The notes under the pieces are model-generated. The model was not told the origin of the DNA, did not search any database, and saw only the letters and a list, made by a program, of their open reading frames with translations. A DNA stretch of 11,929 nt from NCBI GenBank assembly GCA_964583605.1, contig CAZOWL010000113.1, positions 1 through 11,929 on the forward strand. Reading direction: 5' to 3'. The first letter of the stretch is position 1. The number at the start of each line of letters is the position of its first letter. A program made the position numbers and the translations under genes. Source of the DNA: CAZOWL01 sp964583605. Lineage in GTDB: Bacteria; Pseudomonadota; Gammaproteobacteria; Chromatiales; Chromatiaceae. Shown one piece after another: positions 1-6,683 of the stretch.

Positions 1-618
1 CCACCATCAAGAGCAGGAAGACACCGGCGGCCAGGGTCGAGAGCCGGCCGCGGCCGCCCGATTTCACGTTGATCACCGACTGGCCGATCATGGCGCACCC
101 GGCCATGCCGCCGAGGAAGCCCGTCGTGACATTGGCCACGCCCTGGCCGACGCACTCGCGGTTCTTGTTGCTGGTGGAGTCGGTCAGGTCATGCCCTCGC
201 CGGTCAGCTCCGGCAGTTGCGCCATGAAGATGAGGATGGCCAGCGCATTGACGAAGCCGGTGACGACCGAGCGCGAGACGAAGCGCATCAGGCTGCCGAG
301 GCGCAGCGCGCCGGCCAGGATCTGAAGCACGCCGGTGAGCACGGTGGCCGCCAGCAGGTACTGCAGGCCGTGTTCTTTGACCAGCACCACCATCAGCAGG
401 GCCATGGCGCCTGTAGCGGCCGAGATCATGCCCGGCCGCCCGCCGACGAAGGCGGTGACCGCGGCAATACAGAAGGAGGCATGGAGCCCGACCTTGGGGT
501 CGACCTCGGCAATGACCGAGAAGGCGATCGCCTCCGGGATCAGCGCCAACGCGACCACCAGACCGGCGAGCAGGTCGTTGCGGATATTGGAGAGCCATTC
601 CTGGCGCAGGCTGTTCAT
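1..618 (-). pseudogene. SulP-family inorganic anion transporter, internally deleted and frameshifted, cut by window edge
   Basis: SulP proteins move sulfate, bicarbonate or similar anions through the inner membrane. The first 144 codons (618 to 184) read as a normal SulP start: hydrophobic helices with LVVALALIPEAIAFS, then GGRPGMISAATGAMA and SVVTGFVNALAILIFMAQLP, after which the frame stops (ELTGEGMT-stop). From about 192 down to 1 a different frame reads DLTDSTSNKNRECVGQGVAN and GGMAGCAMIGQSVINVKSGG, which is the family's later core. In full-length relatives roughly 120-150 residues separate these two blocks; here they abut, so several membrane helices are missing as well as the frame. Transport function is therefore lost unless the join is an assembly error. 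The remaining C-terminus, including any STAS domain, lies outside the window. The start codon has only a weak ribosome-binding site. The family call is firm; the substrate is unknown. Confidence 0.88.
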
Positions 619-1325
619 GGACGTAGGGATCCGTTCGCGGGTTGGCCGAGTGCCTCGGCAGAGAAATCCAACGGCGAAGGCCGGCCGATTCTCTCGGTGG
701 GGACAAACAGGGGCCGGAGTCTTTCCGGATGGTTCCGGGCCACCTGGTCAGGGGGTGCGCAGGCGGTCGGCGTGCGGCATCGCGTTGAACGATGTCATGT
801 GTCCATCGGACCCTTGCGAGCCGGTTGCTTACACTGGCGGATGACTCCGGGAGGGCGGTGTTTGCGTTCGCAGAAGGGACGCGCGCTCGCGTGCGCGCTG
901 CGGAAGCGGGAAAGCGGTGTTCGAGGCTGCGGATTATAGGCTCTAAGAGGCGTTGCGACAACCGACCGCCCGCTCGTCAGGTCGGGAGCGGAGGCCTTCG
1001 AGGTCGATGCCACGCCCGATGCCAGCGGCGCTGTGTGTATCTGACTGTAGTCAATGAAATTCTATAGGGAAGCTGGCGCGCGGTCCCGCGTGGGTTGGCC
1101 AATGCGCCCGCGGCAGGCGCCCGCCGGCCTCGCCAGCCGAGGACTGAGGATAGGCTATATTGGTCACCCGGGGTTCGAAACGGCCCCATCCTGTGACCGA
1201 TCTTGAATATCGCCGGCCGCCTCGCATGTCCTGATGCAGCGGCCAAGTAGAGTCCGCGGACAGGCGCGCTGTTCGGCTGGTGCGATGCTCGCATCCCCCA
1301 ACCATGGATCTGCCCGAGGTGAGGC
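619..1325. other. intergenic region between divergent SulP remnant and NAD-salvage genes
   Basis: About 700 bp with no reading frame resembling a protein I recognise; the open frames here are the random long frames expected at this GC content. Visible short elements: GCGCGC arms at 881-886 and 893-898 forming a small hairpin; a TGACT-GT-AGTCA inverted repeat at 1042-1053 followed by a TATAGG at 1063-1068, which could be an operator and -10 box for the plus-strand genes; a TATATT at 1156-1161; and an interrupted inverted repeat with outer arms GGTCAC and GTGACC around 1161-1198. None is strong enough for an individual call. Confidence 0.5.
933..961 (-). promoter_or_regulatory. candidate sigma70 promoter for the SulP gene
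   Basis: On the minus strand there is a perfect TATAAT (933-938) and, 17 bp upstream, TTGTCG (956-961), a 4 of 6 match to the -35 consensus. Transcription would start near 926 and give a leader of about 300 nt before the SulP start at 618. The -10 box and spacing are good, but the long leader and the GC-rich background leave this as a candidate only. Confidence 0.4.
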
Positions 1326-1490
1326 ATGACGCAACGAACCCATCGCGGCGTGACCATCGAGTGTGTTCAGGGTGATATCGCCGCCCAACCCGATCTGGAT
1401 GCCGTCGTCAACGCGGCCGACACCGAGCTCCACCAACGCACACTCGAAGCCACACTCGAAGCCACACTGGGGCCGACCAATGTCACCTGA
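1326..1490 (+). pseudogene. macro (ADP-ribose-binding) domain protein remnant
   Basis: ATG at 1326 is preceded by GAGGTGAGG. The 54 codons begin like a macro domain: IECVQGDIAAQPDLDAVVNA matches the family's first strand and adenine-site segment (VxxGDIT...DAVVNAAN), with A31-D32 in place of the usual A-N. The glycine-rich ADP-ribose loop and the whole middle of the domain (intact proteins are about 150-180 aa) are absent; the frame runs into a duplicated TLEA and ends in LGPTNVT. Intact relatives bind ADP-ribose or remove it from proteins and O-acetyl-ADP-ribose, which fits the NAD-salvage genes next door. The stop overlaps the pncB start by 11 bp, so translation of this remnant may still feed ribosomes into pncB. 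The macro assignment rests on about 20 residues. Confidence 0.62.
1439..1468 (+). repeat. 12-bp tandem repeat in macro remnant
   Basis: The unit CACACTCGAAGC occurs at 1439-1450 and 1451-1462, followed by a half copy CACACT at 1463-1468. In frame it encodes TLEATLEATL. It looks like a slippage duplication and sits near the point where the macro domain sequence breaks off. Confidence 0.85.
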
Positions 1491-2874
1491 CCGCGCGCTC
1501 TTCACCGATTTCTACGAGCTGACCATGATGCAGGTCCAGCTCGCCGAGGGCATGACCGAGGAGGCCGTCTTCAGTCTCTTCGTCCGCCGTCTGCCGCCGC
1601 AGCGCAACTATCTGCTTGCCTGCGGCCTCGACAGCGTGCTCGAGCATCTCGAGCAGCTACGCTTCGCCGACGAGGATCTCGCCTACCTGCGCTCGCTCGG
1701 CGGTTTCTCCGAGGACTTCCTCGAGTGGCTGCGCGGGTTTCGCTTCACCGGCAGCGTCTACGCGATGCCCGAGGGCACGCCGGTATTCGCCAACGAGCCG
1801 CTGCTCGAGATCGTCGCGCCGCTGCCGCAGGCGCAGCTGGTCGAGACCTTCGTGATGAACCAGGTGCATGTGCAGACCCTACTGGCCTCCAAGGCCCGGC
1901 GCGTGGTCGAGGCCGCCGGCGGCCGTGCGGTGATCGATTTCGGTGCCCGGCGCATGCACGGGATCGATGCCGCTCTGAAGGCCGCGCGCGCGTTTCACAT
2001 CGGCGGTGTCGCGGCGACCTCCAACGTGCTCGCCGGCAAGACCTATGGGGTGCCGGTCACCGGCACCATGGCGCACAGCTATATCCAGGCCTTCGACGAT
2101 GAGGCCGCGGCCTTTCGCGCCTTCCTGCGGCACTATCCCGAGACCGTGCTGCTGGTCGATACCTACGATACCCTCGAGGGTGTGCGCACCGTCATCGATC
2201 TGGCCAAGCGCCTGGGCGCAGAATTCAAGGTGCGCGCGCTGCGGCTGGACTCGGGCGATCTGCTGGCACTGTCGCGCCAGACCCGCGTCCTGCTCGATGA
2301 GGCGGGACTCGGCGCGGTCGAGATCATCGCCAGCGGTGGGCTCGACGAGGCGAAGATCGCCGATCTGCTCGCGGCCCAGGCCCCGATCGACGGCTTCGGC
2401 GTCGGCACCAGCATGGGCGTCTCCAGCGACGCCCCGGATCTCGACATAGCCTACAAGCTCTGCGAATACGCCGGTGCCGGGCGCCTGAAGCTGAGCCCGA
2501 ACAAGCCCGTCCTCCCGGGGCGCAAGCAGGTGTTCCGCAGCGAGGAGAATGGGCGCTTCGTGCGCGATTGGATCGCGCGCGCCGACGAGACCCTCCCCGG
2601 GCGACCGCTGCTCGAGGCGGTGATGCGCGATGGCGAGCGTCTGCCGGCGGGCCGTGTGGAGCTCGAAGCGGCCCGCGCGCACGCCGAGCAGCAGGTGGCG
2701 CGGCTGCCGGAGTCGATCCGCGCCATCCCACCAGCCGAGGCCGGCTATCCAGTCGAGATCAGCGACCGCTTGGCGGGTTTCCACCAGCAGGTCGAAGAGC
2801 GTGTCCGGTCACTCGGGCCATTGGAGCACCGCAGGGTGGCGGACCCAACCCATGATTCGCGAGGTGACCCATGA
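1480..2874 (+). CDS. pncB: nicotinate phosphoribosyltransferase
   Basis: Cytoplasmic enzyme of the Preiss-Handler pathway; it joins nicotinate to phosphoribosyl pyrophosphate with ATP hydrolysis to make nicotinate mononucleotide. The 464-aa length is normal for the family. Visible hallmarks: FTDFYELTM at 8-16, FGARRMHG at 154-161, SNVLAGK at 181-187, GTMAHSY at 195-201 (H199 is the expected phosphorylated histidine), LLVDTYDTLEG at 224-234, LRLDSGDL at 254-261 and the phosphate loop FGVGTS at 306-311. I chose the ATG at 1480 because the FTDFYELTM start follows at once; the frame is open upstream, but that sequence is the shadow of the macro remnant. It has little ribosome-binding site of its own and overlaps the upstream remnant by 11 bp, suggesting translational coupling. 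It overlaps pncA by ATGA. The last 15 residues are a polar tail. Confidence 0.95.
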   Translation: MSPDRALFTDFYELTMMQVQLAEGMTEEAVFSLFVRRLPPQRNYLLACGLDSVLEHLEQLRFADEDLAYLRSLGGFSEDFLEWLRGFRFTGSVYAMPEGTPVFANEPLLEIVAPLPQAQLVETFVMNQVHVQTLLASKARRVVEAAGGRAVIDFGARRMHGIDAALKAARAFHIGGVAATSNVLAGKTYGVPVTGTMAHSYIQAFDDEAAAFRAFLRHYPETVLLVDTYDTLEGVRTVIDLAKRLGAEFKVRALRLDSGDLLALSRQTRVLLDEAGLGAVEIIASGGLDEAKIADLLAAQAPIDGFGVGTSMGVSSDAPDLDIAYKLCEYAGAGRLKLSPNKPVLPGRKQVFRSEENGRFVRDWIARADETLPGRPLLEAVMRDGERLPAGRVELEAARAHAEQQVARLPESIRAIPPAEAGYPVEISDRLAGFHQQVEERVRSLGPLEHRRVADPTHDSRGDP

Positions 2875-3446
2875 CGGACACCGAGATCAGGCTACGGCCG
2901 GGCGACGCCTTGATCGTCGTCGATGTGCAGAACGATTTCTGCCCTGGCGGCGCGCTGCCAATCGACGAGGGCGATCAGGTGGTCGCGGTGTTGAACCGCT
3001 GGATCGATGCGGCCCTTGCCGAGGCCGTGCCGATCTATCTGTCGCGCGACTGGCATCCGCTGGCCCACATCAGCTTTGCCGAGCGCGGCGGACCCTGGCC
3101 GCCGCACTGCCTCCAAGACAGCGAGGGCGCTCGCTTTCACCCGCGGTTGCGGATTCCCGATACCGCGGTGAAGGTCACCAAGGGCGTGCGTTTCGACCAG
3201 GATCAGAACTCGGCGTCCGATCAGACCGGACTCAGCGAGCAACTCACCCACGACGGGGCGCGGCGACTGTTCGTCGGCGGACTGGCCGAGGATGTGTGCG
3301 TCTGCGCGACGGTCGTCGACGGCTGCCGCGCCGGCTTCGAGGTCTTGTTGATCGGCGACGCGACCCGACCGACGACTCCCGCCAACGGCGAACGGGCGCG
3401 GGCGGAGATGCAAGCGGCGGGCGCCTGCGTCATCGAGGGTCCGTGA
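2871..3446 (+). CDS. pncA: nicotinamidase (isochorismatase-like hydrolase)
   Basis: Hydrolyses nicotinamide to nicotinate and ammonia, giving the substrate of the enzyme encoded just upstream; the two genes overlap by ATGA and form one salvage unit. The 191 aa carry the cysteine-hydrolase triad D18 (IVVDVQNDF), K104 (KVTKGV) and C143 (GLAEDVCVCATVVD). They also carry the metal site D60-W-H62, H66 and H79 (WPPHC), arranged as in PncA of Mycobacterium and other nicotinamidases rather than in generic isochorismatases. No signal peptide is seen, so the enzyme is cytoplasmic. C145, two residues after the nucleophile, is not usual at this place but is unlikely to matter. Length and motifs are complete. 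Confidence 0.94.
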   Translation: MTDTEIRLRPGDALIVVDVQNDFCPGGALPIDEGDQVVAVLNRWIDAALAEAVPIYLSRDWHPLAHISFAERGGPWPPHCLQDSEGARFHPRLRIPDTAVKVTKGVRFDQDQNSASDQTGLSEQLTHDGARRLFVGGLAEDVCVCATVVDGCRAGFEVLLIGDATRPTTPANGERARAEMQAAGACVIEGP

Positions 3447-3579
3447 ACCGTCCGCGGCCTGGGCAATGCGGGGTCACCCGGCTGTTGCCTCTTGATCAGG
3501 GTCCGCCAAGGCAACTCCTGCGAGATAAGATACCACCTAAGGGACGGTTCAAGAACAACTGGCACAGCCGGGCCGAGAG

Positions 3580-3617
3580 CCCCTCGCCCCAGCGGGGAGA
3601 GGGGTTGGGGTGAGGGG
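3580..3617 (+). repeat. dispersed palindromic repeat (C-rich/G-rich hairpin type), copy 1
   Basis: Hairpin with CCCCTC (3580-3585) pairing to GAGGGG (3599-3604) and CCCC (3587-3590) to GGGG (3594-3597) around loop AGC, followed by TTGGGGTGAGGGG. A related copy in the opposite orientation is at 11146-11184. Repeats of this look are common in gammaproteobacterial intergenic regions. It could act as a transcript end after pncA, but there is no T-run. Confidence 0.7.
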
Positions 3618-3775
3618 AGAGCGCTGCGGGAGCCTGTTGAGGTTGTTTCTGCACGGTTGCTAAGTCGCGCAGTCGGCTTCCAGCCGCCGGCCTCCTGCCT
3701 ATATCGTGACCCATAAGTTCGCAGGATCGACGGAGCAACCTGATGTCCATTGGCTCGGCGGCCGGGGGCGCCCCG

Positions 3776-3901
3776 TAGGAGCCTCCTTGGGGGCGACCTC
3801 GGCCTTGTCGCTCGAGACGAGACCCGATCCGGTTACACCGCCATGCAGCACTGGGCCGCCTGTGCCACCCTCGGCGCACTGTCGCCCCAAGGCGGCTCCT
3901 A
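3776..3901. repeat. REP-like inverted pair (REPIN-type)
   Basis: Left arm 3776-3797 begins TAGGAGCC and ends TTGGGGGCGAC. The right arm 3881-3901 is its near-perfect reverse complement, with one substitution and one base fewer. About 83 bp separate the arms. The TAGGAGC...TTGG...GCGA pattern is typical of REP sequences mobilised by RAYT transposases; no transposase is in the window. Confidence 0.72.
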
Positions 3902-4042
3902 AAGGAGGGGCACGGTTGTCGGTGCGGCTCACATACCCGTGCCGCAAAGCCAATCTGGCCCGCCAGGCCGTCGTAGCAACGGGTGTGTAACCTGCCGAGC
4001 GCGCCTGCGGTAGGCGTTATACACGAATCATGAATCAATGGG

Positions 4043-4465
4043 TTACGGATCCGCAACTGGTCGCTTGTTCGCACCGGTGGTCAGCCAGTTCAGCCCGACC
4101 GCGGCCACCGCCAGGACGGCGATGCTCCGGCATTGCTCGCGCCAGGCCGGGTTGATCCGCGCCTGCGCCACCGGCGCACTGCGCACCAACGCATGCACCA
4201 CAGCCAGCACCCAAAAACCCCAGAACGCCAGCGTCTCCAATCGCCCTTGTCCGTCATCTCGGCCGGCAGCAGGCGATTGGCCACCAGCATGCTGAAACCA
4301 GCCAGACCGACCAGCCAGTAACCCAGCGGGAATCGCCCAGCGGTCGATCTCGCGGTCGAACACCGACAAGGCACCAAAGAAGAACGCAGCCATCAGCACG
4401 AAACCGAGCACCAGGCCCAGCCAGGTGTGCAGCCAGGTCATGGCCTGGCGGAAGTTCGGAAACAT
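4043..4465 (-). pseudogene. PepSY-associated transmembrane protein (iron-uptake accessory), degraded
   Basis: Relatives are inner-membrane proteins of about 450-520 aa found with TonB-dependent siderophore receptors and DUF3649. Here the first 46 residues are intact (MTWLHTWLGLVLGFVLMAAF, then GALSVFDREIDRWAIP). The sequence then jumps near 4327 into another frame that reads LGYWLVGLAGFSMLVANRLL and PAEMTDKGDW, a family C-terminal segment. Near 4240 it returns to the first frame for ETLAFWGFWVLAVVHALVRS and the end GLNWLTTGANKRPVADP. Some 300 central residues, including the PepSY repeats, are gone and there are two frame changes, so no working protein can be made. A deletion plus a separate single-base indel explains this best. 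It was probably once directly downstream of DUF3649; the toxin-antitoxin pair now separates them. Confidence 0.82.
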
Positions 4466-4513
4466 CGTGGGCTCTCCAAAGCGGGGCTGTGTTTGCGGAT
4501 CAGGTTGAAAGTA

Positions 4514-4529
4514 GTTATGTTGGTATAAC
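4514..4529 (+). promoter_or_regulatory. candidate operator of the toxin-antitoxin pair
   Basis: Perfect inverted repeat GTTAT (4514-4518) - 6 bp - ATAAC (4525-4529), ending 1 bp before the toxin ATG, in a locally AT-rich stretch. Ribbon-helix-helix antitoxins bind short palindromes at their own promoter, so it is a plausible autoregulatory site. A TTGAAA at 4505-4510 could be the -35 box, but no well-spaced -10 is seen. Confidence 0.35.
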
Positions 4530-4530
4530 C

Positions 4531-4953
4531 ATGAATATCGTACTCGACAGCTCCGTTCTTGTTGCGGCGATGCGCTCGCAGCGCGGTGCCAGCCAGCAAC
4601 TGCTGCGCAGCCTGCCGTCGCCGCAGTTCACCTCGGCGCTGTCCGTGGCGCTGTACATGGAATGGCAAGCCGTGCTGACGCGGCCTGAACATCGGCCCCT
4701 CGGCACTAGCGATGCGCAGATGCTGGGCTTTCTGCGCTACCTGGCTTCGCTCTCCCACCTGCAGGACATCCACTATCTTTAGCGCCCCTTCCTGCGCGAC
4801 CCCAACGACGACATGGTGCTCGAATGTGCGGTTGCCTCCGGCAGTCGCTTCATCGTCACGCACAACATCAAGGACTTTCGGCGTTCGCAAGAACTGGGCG
4901 TGGAAGCCATCACGCCCGGCCATTTCCTTCAACATCTGGAGACCCTCCCATGA
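4531..4953 (+). pseudogene. PIN-domain toxin (TIGR00305-like) with in-frame amber stop
   Basis: PIN toxins are Mg-dependent ribonucleases with four acidic residues. The frame from ATG 4531 gives MNIVLDSSVLVAA with D6, E44 in YMEWQAVLTR, then TAG at 4780-4782 (codon 84). The same frame continues without any indel: RPFLRDPNDDMVLECAVASG with D94, and FIVTHNIKDF with D115, ending at TGA 4951-4953 after 140 codons, the normal family length. Relatives usually have a tryptophan (LWRP) at the stop position, so a single TGG-to-TAG change explains it. The 83-aa product lacks D94 and D115 and should be inactive. The gene overlaps the antitoxin start by ATGA. Readthrough or suppression is possible but nothing in the sequence suggests it. 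Confidence 0.9.
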
Positions 4954-5189
4954 CCGCCCTGACCATCCGCCTGCCCGATTCCGTGCATTCGAAAATCAAG
5001 GAACTCGCCGTCCGGGACGGCGTATCCGTCAACCAGTTCATTGCCAGCGCGGCCGCCGAAAAAATGGCCAGCGTGATGACTCTGGACTATCTGCGCGCCG
5101 AAGCCGCCCAGGGCCGGCGCGAGGACTTTCTGGCCGTGTTGGATCGGGCACCCGACGCGCCGCCCCTGCCCGGCGACGAACGCGCTTAA
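4950..5189 (+). CDS. ribbon-helix-helix antitoxin (HicB/CopG-type)
   Basis: A 79-aa protein with a typical N-terminal ribbon-helix-helix DNA-binding fold: beta strand TALTIRLP (2-9), helix DSVHSKIKELAVRDG (10-24), turn, helix SVNQFIASAAAEKMASVM (26-43). The C-terminal half (LDYLRAEAAQGRREDFLAVLDR) is the likely toxin-binding segment. It should repress the pair's own promoter and neutralise the PIN ribonuclease upstream, with which it overlaps by ATGA. The toxin-first order is less common than antitoxin-first. Although the toxin is broken, this gene shows no damage. Only 11 bp separate its stop from the stop of the convergent DUF3649 gene, leaving no room for a terminator. Confidence 0.85.
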   Translation: MTALTIRLPDSVHSKIKELAVRDGVSVNQFIASAAAEKMASVMTLDYLRAEAAQGRREDFLAVLDRAPDAPPLPGDERA

Positions 5190-5200
5190 GGTACGCCGCT

Positions 5201-5557
5201 TCATGCCAGCAGCACCCATTGCAATCCCCAGGCCGCAGCGGTCATGAACCCAGCCCCGCCGACCAGCACCATCCAGACGCGGGCGAGGCTGGTGGCGGCG
5301 AAGGCCAACAGGAACAGCGGCAGGAAGAGCAGGAAGGCGAGCAGCAGCACGGCCGTTTCGGCCTCGTGGAAATCCCAGCCGAGCGCCACCAACCCCGCGA
5401 CACCCAGGGCAACCAAGCCCCGGGTAAAGGCGTAGCCGCCGAGTAAGGCGGCGGCGAGGCGGTGGGTGGGCGACAGGCGCGTGCGGCTCCAAAGGGAAGG
5501 GCGCACGCCCGAGCCATCGCGCATGGCAGGGTCTTGTGGGGTTGGCTTGATCGTCAT
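5201..5557 (-). CDS. DUF3649 membrane protein (iron-uptake associated)
   Basis: A 118-aa inner-membrane protein with three hydrophobic segments at about 33-60, 66-88 and 92-115. The family signature HRLAAALLGGYAFTRGLVAL precedes an acidic AETAVLLLAFLL helix. DUF3649 genes usually lie between a TonB-dependent siderophore receptor and a PepSY transmembrane gene; the degraded PepSY remnant lies downstream on the same strand, 735 bp away, beyond the inserted toxin-antitoxin pair. No receptor gene is seen upstream. The ATG at 5557 has a poor ribosome-binding site; the in-frame ATG at 5524 would give 107 aa and still include the whole domain. With its partner broken, its function is doubtful even though the frame is intact. 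Confidence 0.78.
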   Translation of the reverse strand: MTIKPTPQDPAMRDGSGVRPSLWSRTRLSPTHRLAAALLGGYAFTRGLVALGVAGLVALGWDFHEAETAVLLLAFLLFLPLFLLAFAATSLARVWMVLVGGAGFMTAAAWGLQWVLLA

Positions 5558-5637
5558 TGGCTATCCGCTCAGCAAAGTATGATTACGGAAACAACGGGGC
5601 AGCCCGGCCATCCCAGTGCGCAGAAGTCGGCGCTGGC

Positions 5638-5658
5638 GGGACGGCGGTGAGCCGTCCC
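5638..5658. repeat. perfect 8-bp hairpin downstream of rhodanese gene
   Basis: GGGACGGC (5638-5645), loop GGTGA, GCCGTCCC (5651-5658). It lies about 30 bp beyond the rhodanese stop in the 132-bp gap before DUF3649. On the minus strand no T-run follows, so it is more likely a REP-type element or an mRNA 3' stabiliser than a classic intrinsic terminator. Confidence 0.6.
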
Positions 5659-5689
5659 ACAGAGAAAATCGTGGTCTGTCCCAGATTAC

Positions 5690-6175
5690 TCAGGCGGTGA
5701 TCCCACCCGGCGCGCGATAGACGTTGGTATAACCGAGCGCCTTCGCCCAAACGGCGGCATTGTGCGAGCGACCGCATTTGGTAAAACCGCAGTAGATGAC
5801 GATCTGCTTGTTCAGATCCGGGCCGAGCACCGCTCGATAATCGTCCTGCGTGGGTGAACCATCGGCCACATCCTCGTCCCAGACGCCGGCATAGTTGGAC
5901 TGAAAGCCGAAATTCACGGCACCCTCGATGTAGGCCATATCGAATTCCCATTGCGGATGGGCGTCCACGAGGACGAAATCCTCCTTTGCGTCGAGCATCT
6001 GCTTGACCTTTTCCATGGTGATCAACTGGTAGCCGCCCTGCACGGTTTCATTGGCGACCTTCAAGGCGACTGTCTCGATGTCGGTCTCGTTGAGGACGCT
6101 GGTCAGCGCGTGGACGTTCGCGGCCGAAACGGCCAGCCCTCCAATCAGGAGGGCGATCAGGGTCTTTCTTATCAT
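5690..6175 (-). CDS. secreted single-domain rhodanese (sulfurtransferase)
   Basis: A 161-aa protein with a signal peptide (MIRKTLIALLIGGLAVSAANVHA) that places it in the periplasm, followed by one rhodanese domain. Substrate-binding features include FVLVDAHPQWEFDMAYIEGA at 67-86. The active-site loop is YCGFTKCGRSHNAA, with C129 as the sulfur-carrying cysteine and a second cysteine, C134, in the loop. Such domains transfer sulfane sulfur or act in periplasmic redox steps. The frame ends at PGGITA-stop exactly where most relatives have a tryptophan (GGIxAW) and about ten more residues; the sequence after the TGA does not look like that tail, so the C-terminus may be slightly trimmed. A good ribosome-binding site (AAAGGTGA) precedes the ATG. 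It is a separate transcription unit from the sulfur operon upstream, being split from it by a terminator and 450 bp. Confidence 0.88.
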   Translation of the reverse strand: MIRKTLIALLIGGLAVSAANVHALTSVLNETDIETVALKVANETVQGGYQLITMEKVKQMLDAKEDFVLVDAHPQWEFDMAYIEGAVNFGFQSNYAGVWDEDVADGSPTQDDYRAVLGPDLNKQIVIYCGFTKCGRSHNAAVWAKALGYTNVYRAPGGITA

Positions 6176-6632
6176 GATTTCTTCACCTTTCTTGACGGCG
6201 TGGTTCAGTCGAATCGTTTCTTAACGAGCGGGTCGTCAGGCTTGCTGCGGGAGGGCGGCGCTCGTGCCCAGCAGGCGCACGGGGGTGGTATGGGACGCCA
6301 GCTCATCAATGCGGTCGGCAAGGCGCCGGGTATCGATCACCGGGCCTTGCTCTTGACTCCGACCACCGAGCGGGCCGTCTGCCGAGCGCCTGAGGTAAGA
6401 GGCGGAACTTGAGAGACATAGACGCCGATCTCCTATGATGAAGGTGGGCCTTTTCCGGAATTGCGGGCGAGGCCGACCCCTGAGCCACAGATCAGACACC
6501 GAGGGCTGAAGCGCCGTGTCCGAGCGCTTGGGAGTGCGATGGTTGCACGATGGTTTAATCGACAAGCCAGAGCTTCCATCGGACATCATCGGACATCAGC
6601 GGAATGATAGGGTGACCTTGGTCGTGATCGTT
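6176..6632. other. intergenic region upstream of rhodanese gene, with a 10-bp tandem repeat
   Basis: No convincing gene on either strand. ATCGGACATC is repeated in tandem at 6578-6587 and 6588-6597. A minus-strand frame ending at 6236 reads GPVIDTRRLADRIDELASHT, which faintly recalls the start of a rhodanese domain but continues into nothing similar. The promoter of the rhodanese gene should lie here, but I cannot point to one. Confidence 0.45.
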
Positions 6633-6663
6633 AAAGGGAGACTCGGCGGGTCTCCCTTTTTCT
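6633..6663. terminator. intrinsic terminator ending the sulfur operon (possibly bidirectional)
   Basis: Ten-bp perfect stem AAAGGGAGAC (6633-6642) / GTCTCCCTTT (6650-6659) with a 7-nt loop, lying 25 bp past the propeller stop. Read on the minus strand, the GC stem is followed by TTTAA. On the plus strand it is followed by TTTTTCTT, the stronger T-run. It probably stops the operon and shields it from opposing transcription. Confidence 0.8.
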
Positions 6664-6683
6664 TACCCACGGCTGTGCGGATG

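Larger units (their letters stand above)
3447..4042. other. intergenic region with palindromic repeats, no gene seen
   Basis: Nearly 600 bp between pncA (plus) and the end of the PepSY remnant (minus). No credible coding sequence is seen on either strand; in particular no DUF3325-type gene follows PepSY, where relatives often have one. It holds the two repeat elements listed separately. No clear intrinsic terminator for pncA was found. Confidence 0.6.

Noticed and set aside
1160..1198. tRNA T-arm-like sequence (GGGGTTCGAA) in the SulP-macro intergenic region
   Set aside because: The stem on the other side does not pair as a T-arm and no acceptor, D or anticodon arms are present.
1439..1468. 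CRISPR-like or regulatory repeat array
   Set aside because: Only two and a half 12-bp units in direct tandem without spacers; a simple slippage duplication explains it.
1879..2784. A 301-codon minus-strand frame inside pncB
   Set aside because: Antisense shadow of an unmistakable nicotinate phosphoribosyltransferase; no domain of its own.
3496..4074. Minus-strand frame over the repeats between pncA and PepSY
   Set aside because: Its sequence is a translation of palindromic repeats and low-complexity DNA, with no domain; it is not the DUF3325 gene expected after PepSY.
6236..6589. Minus-strand frame upstream of the rhodanese gene, with a segment recalling a rhodanese start
   Set aside because: The similarity covers only about 15 residues, the rest is arginine/serine-rich noise, and there is no convincing start.
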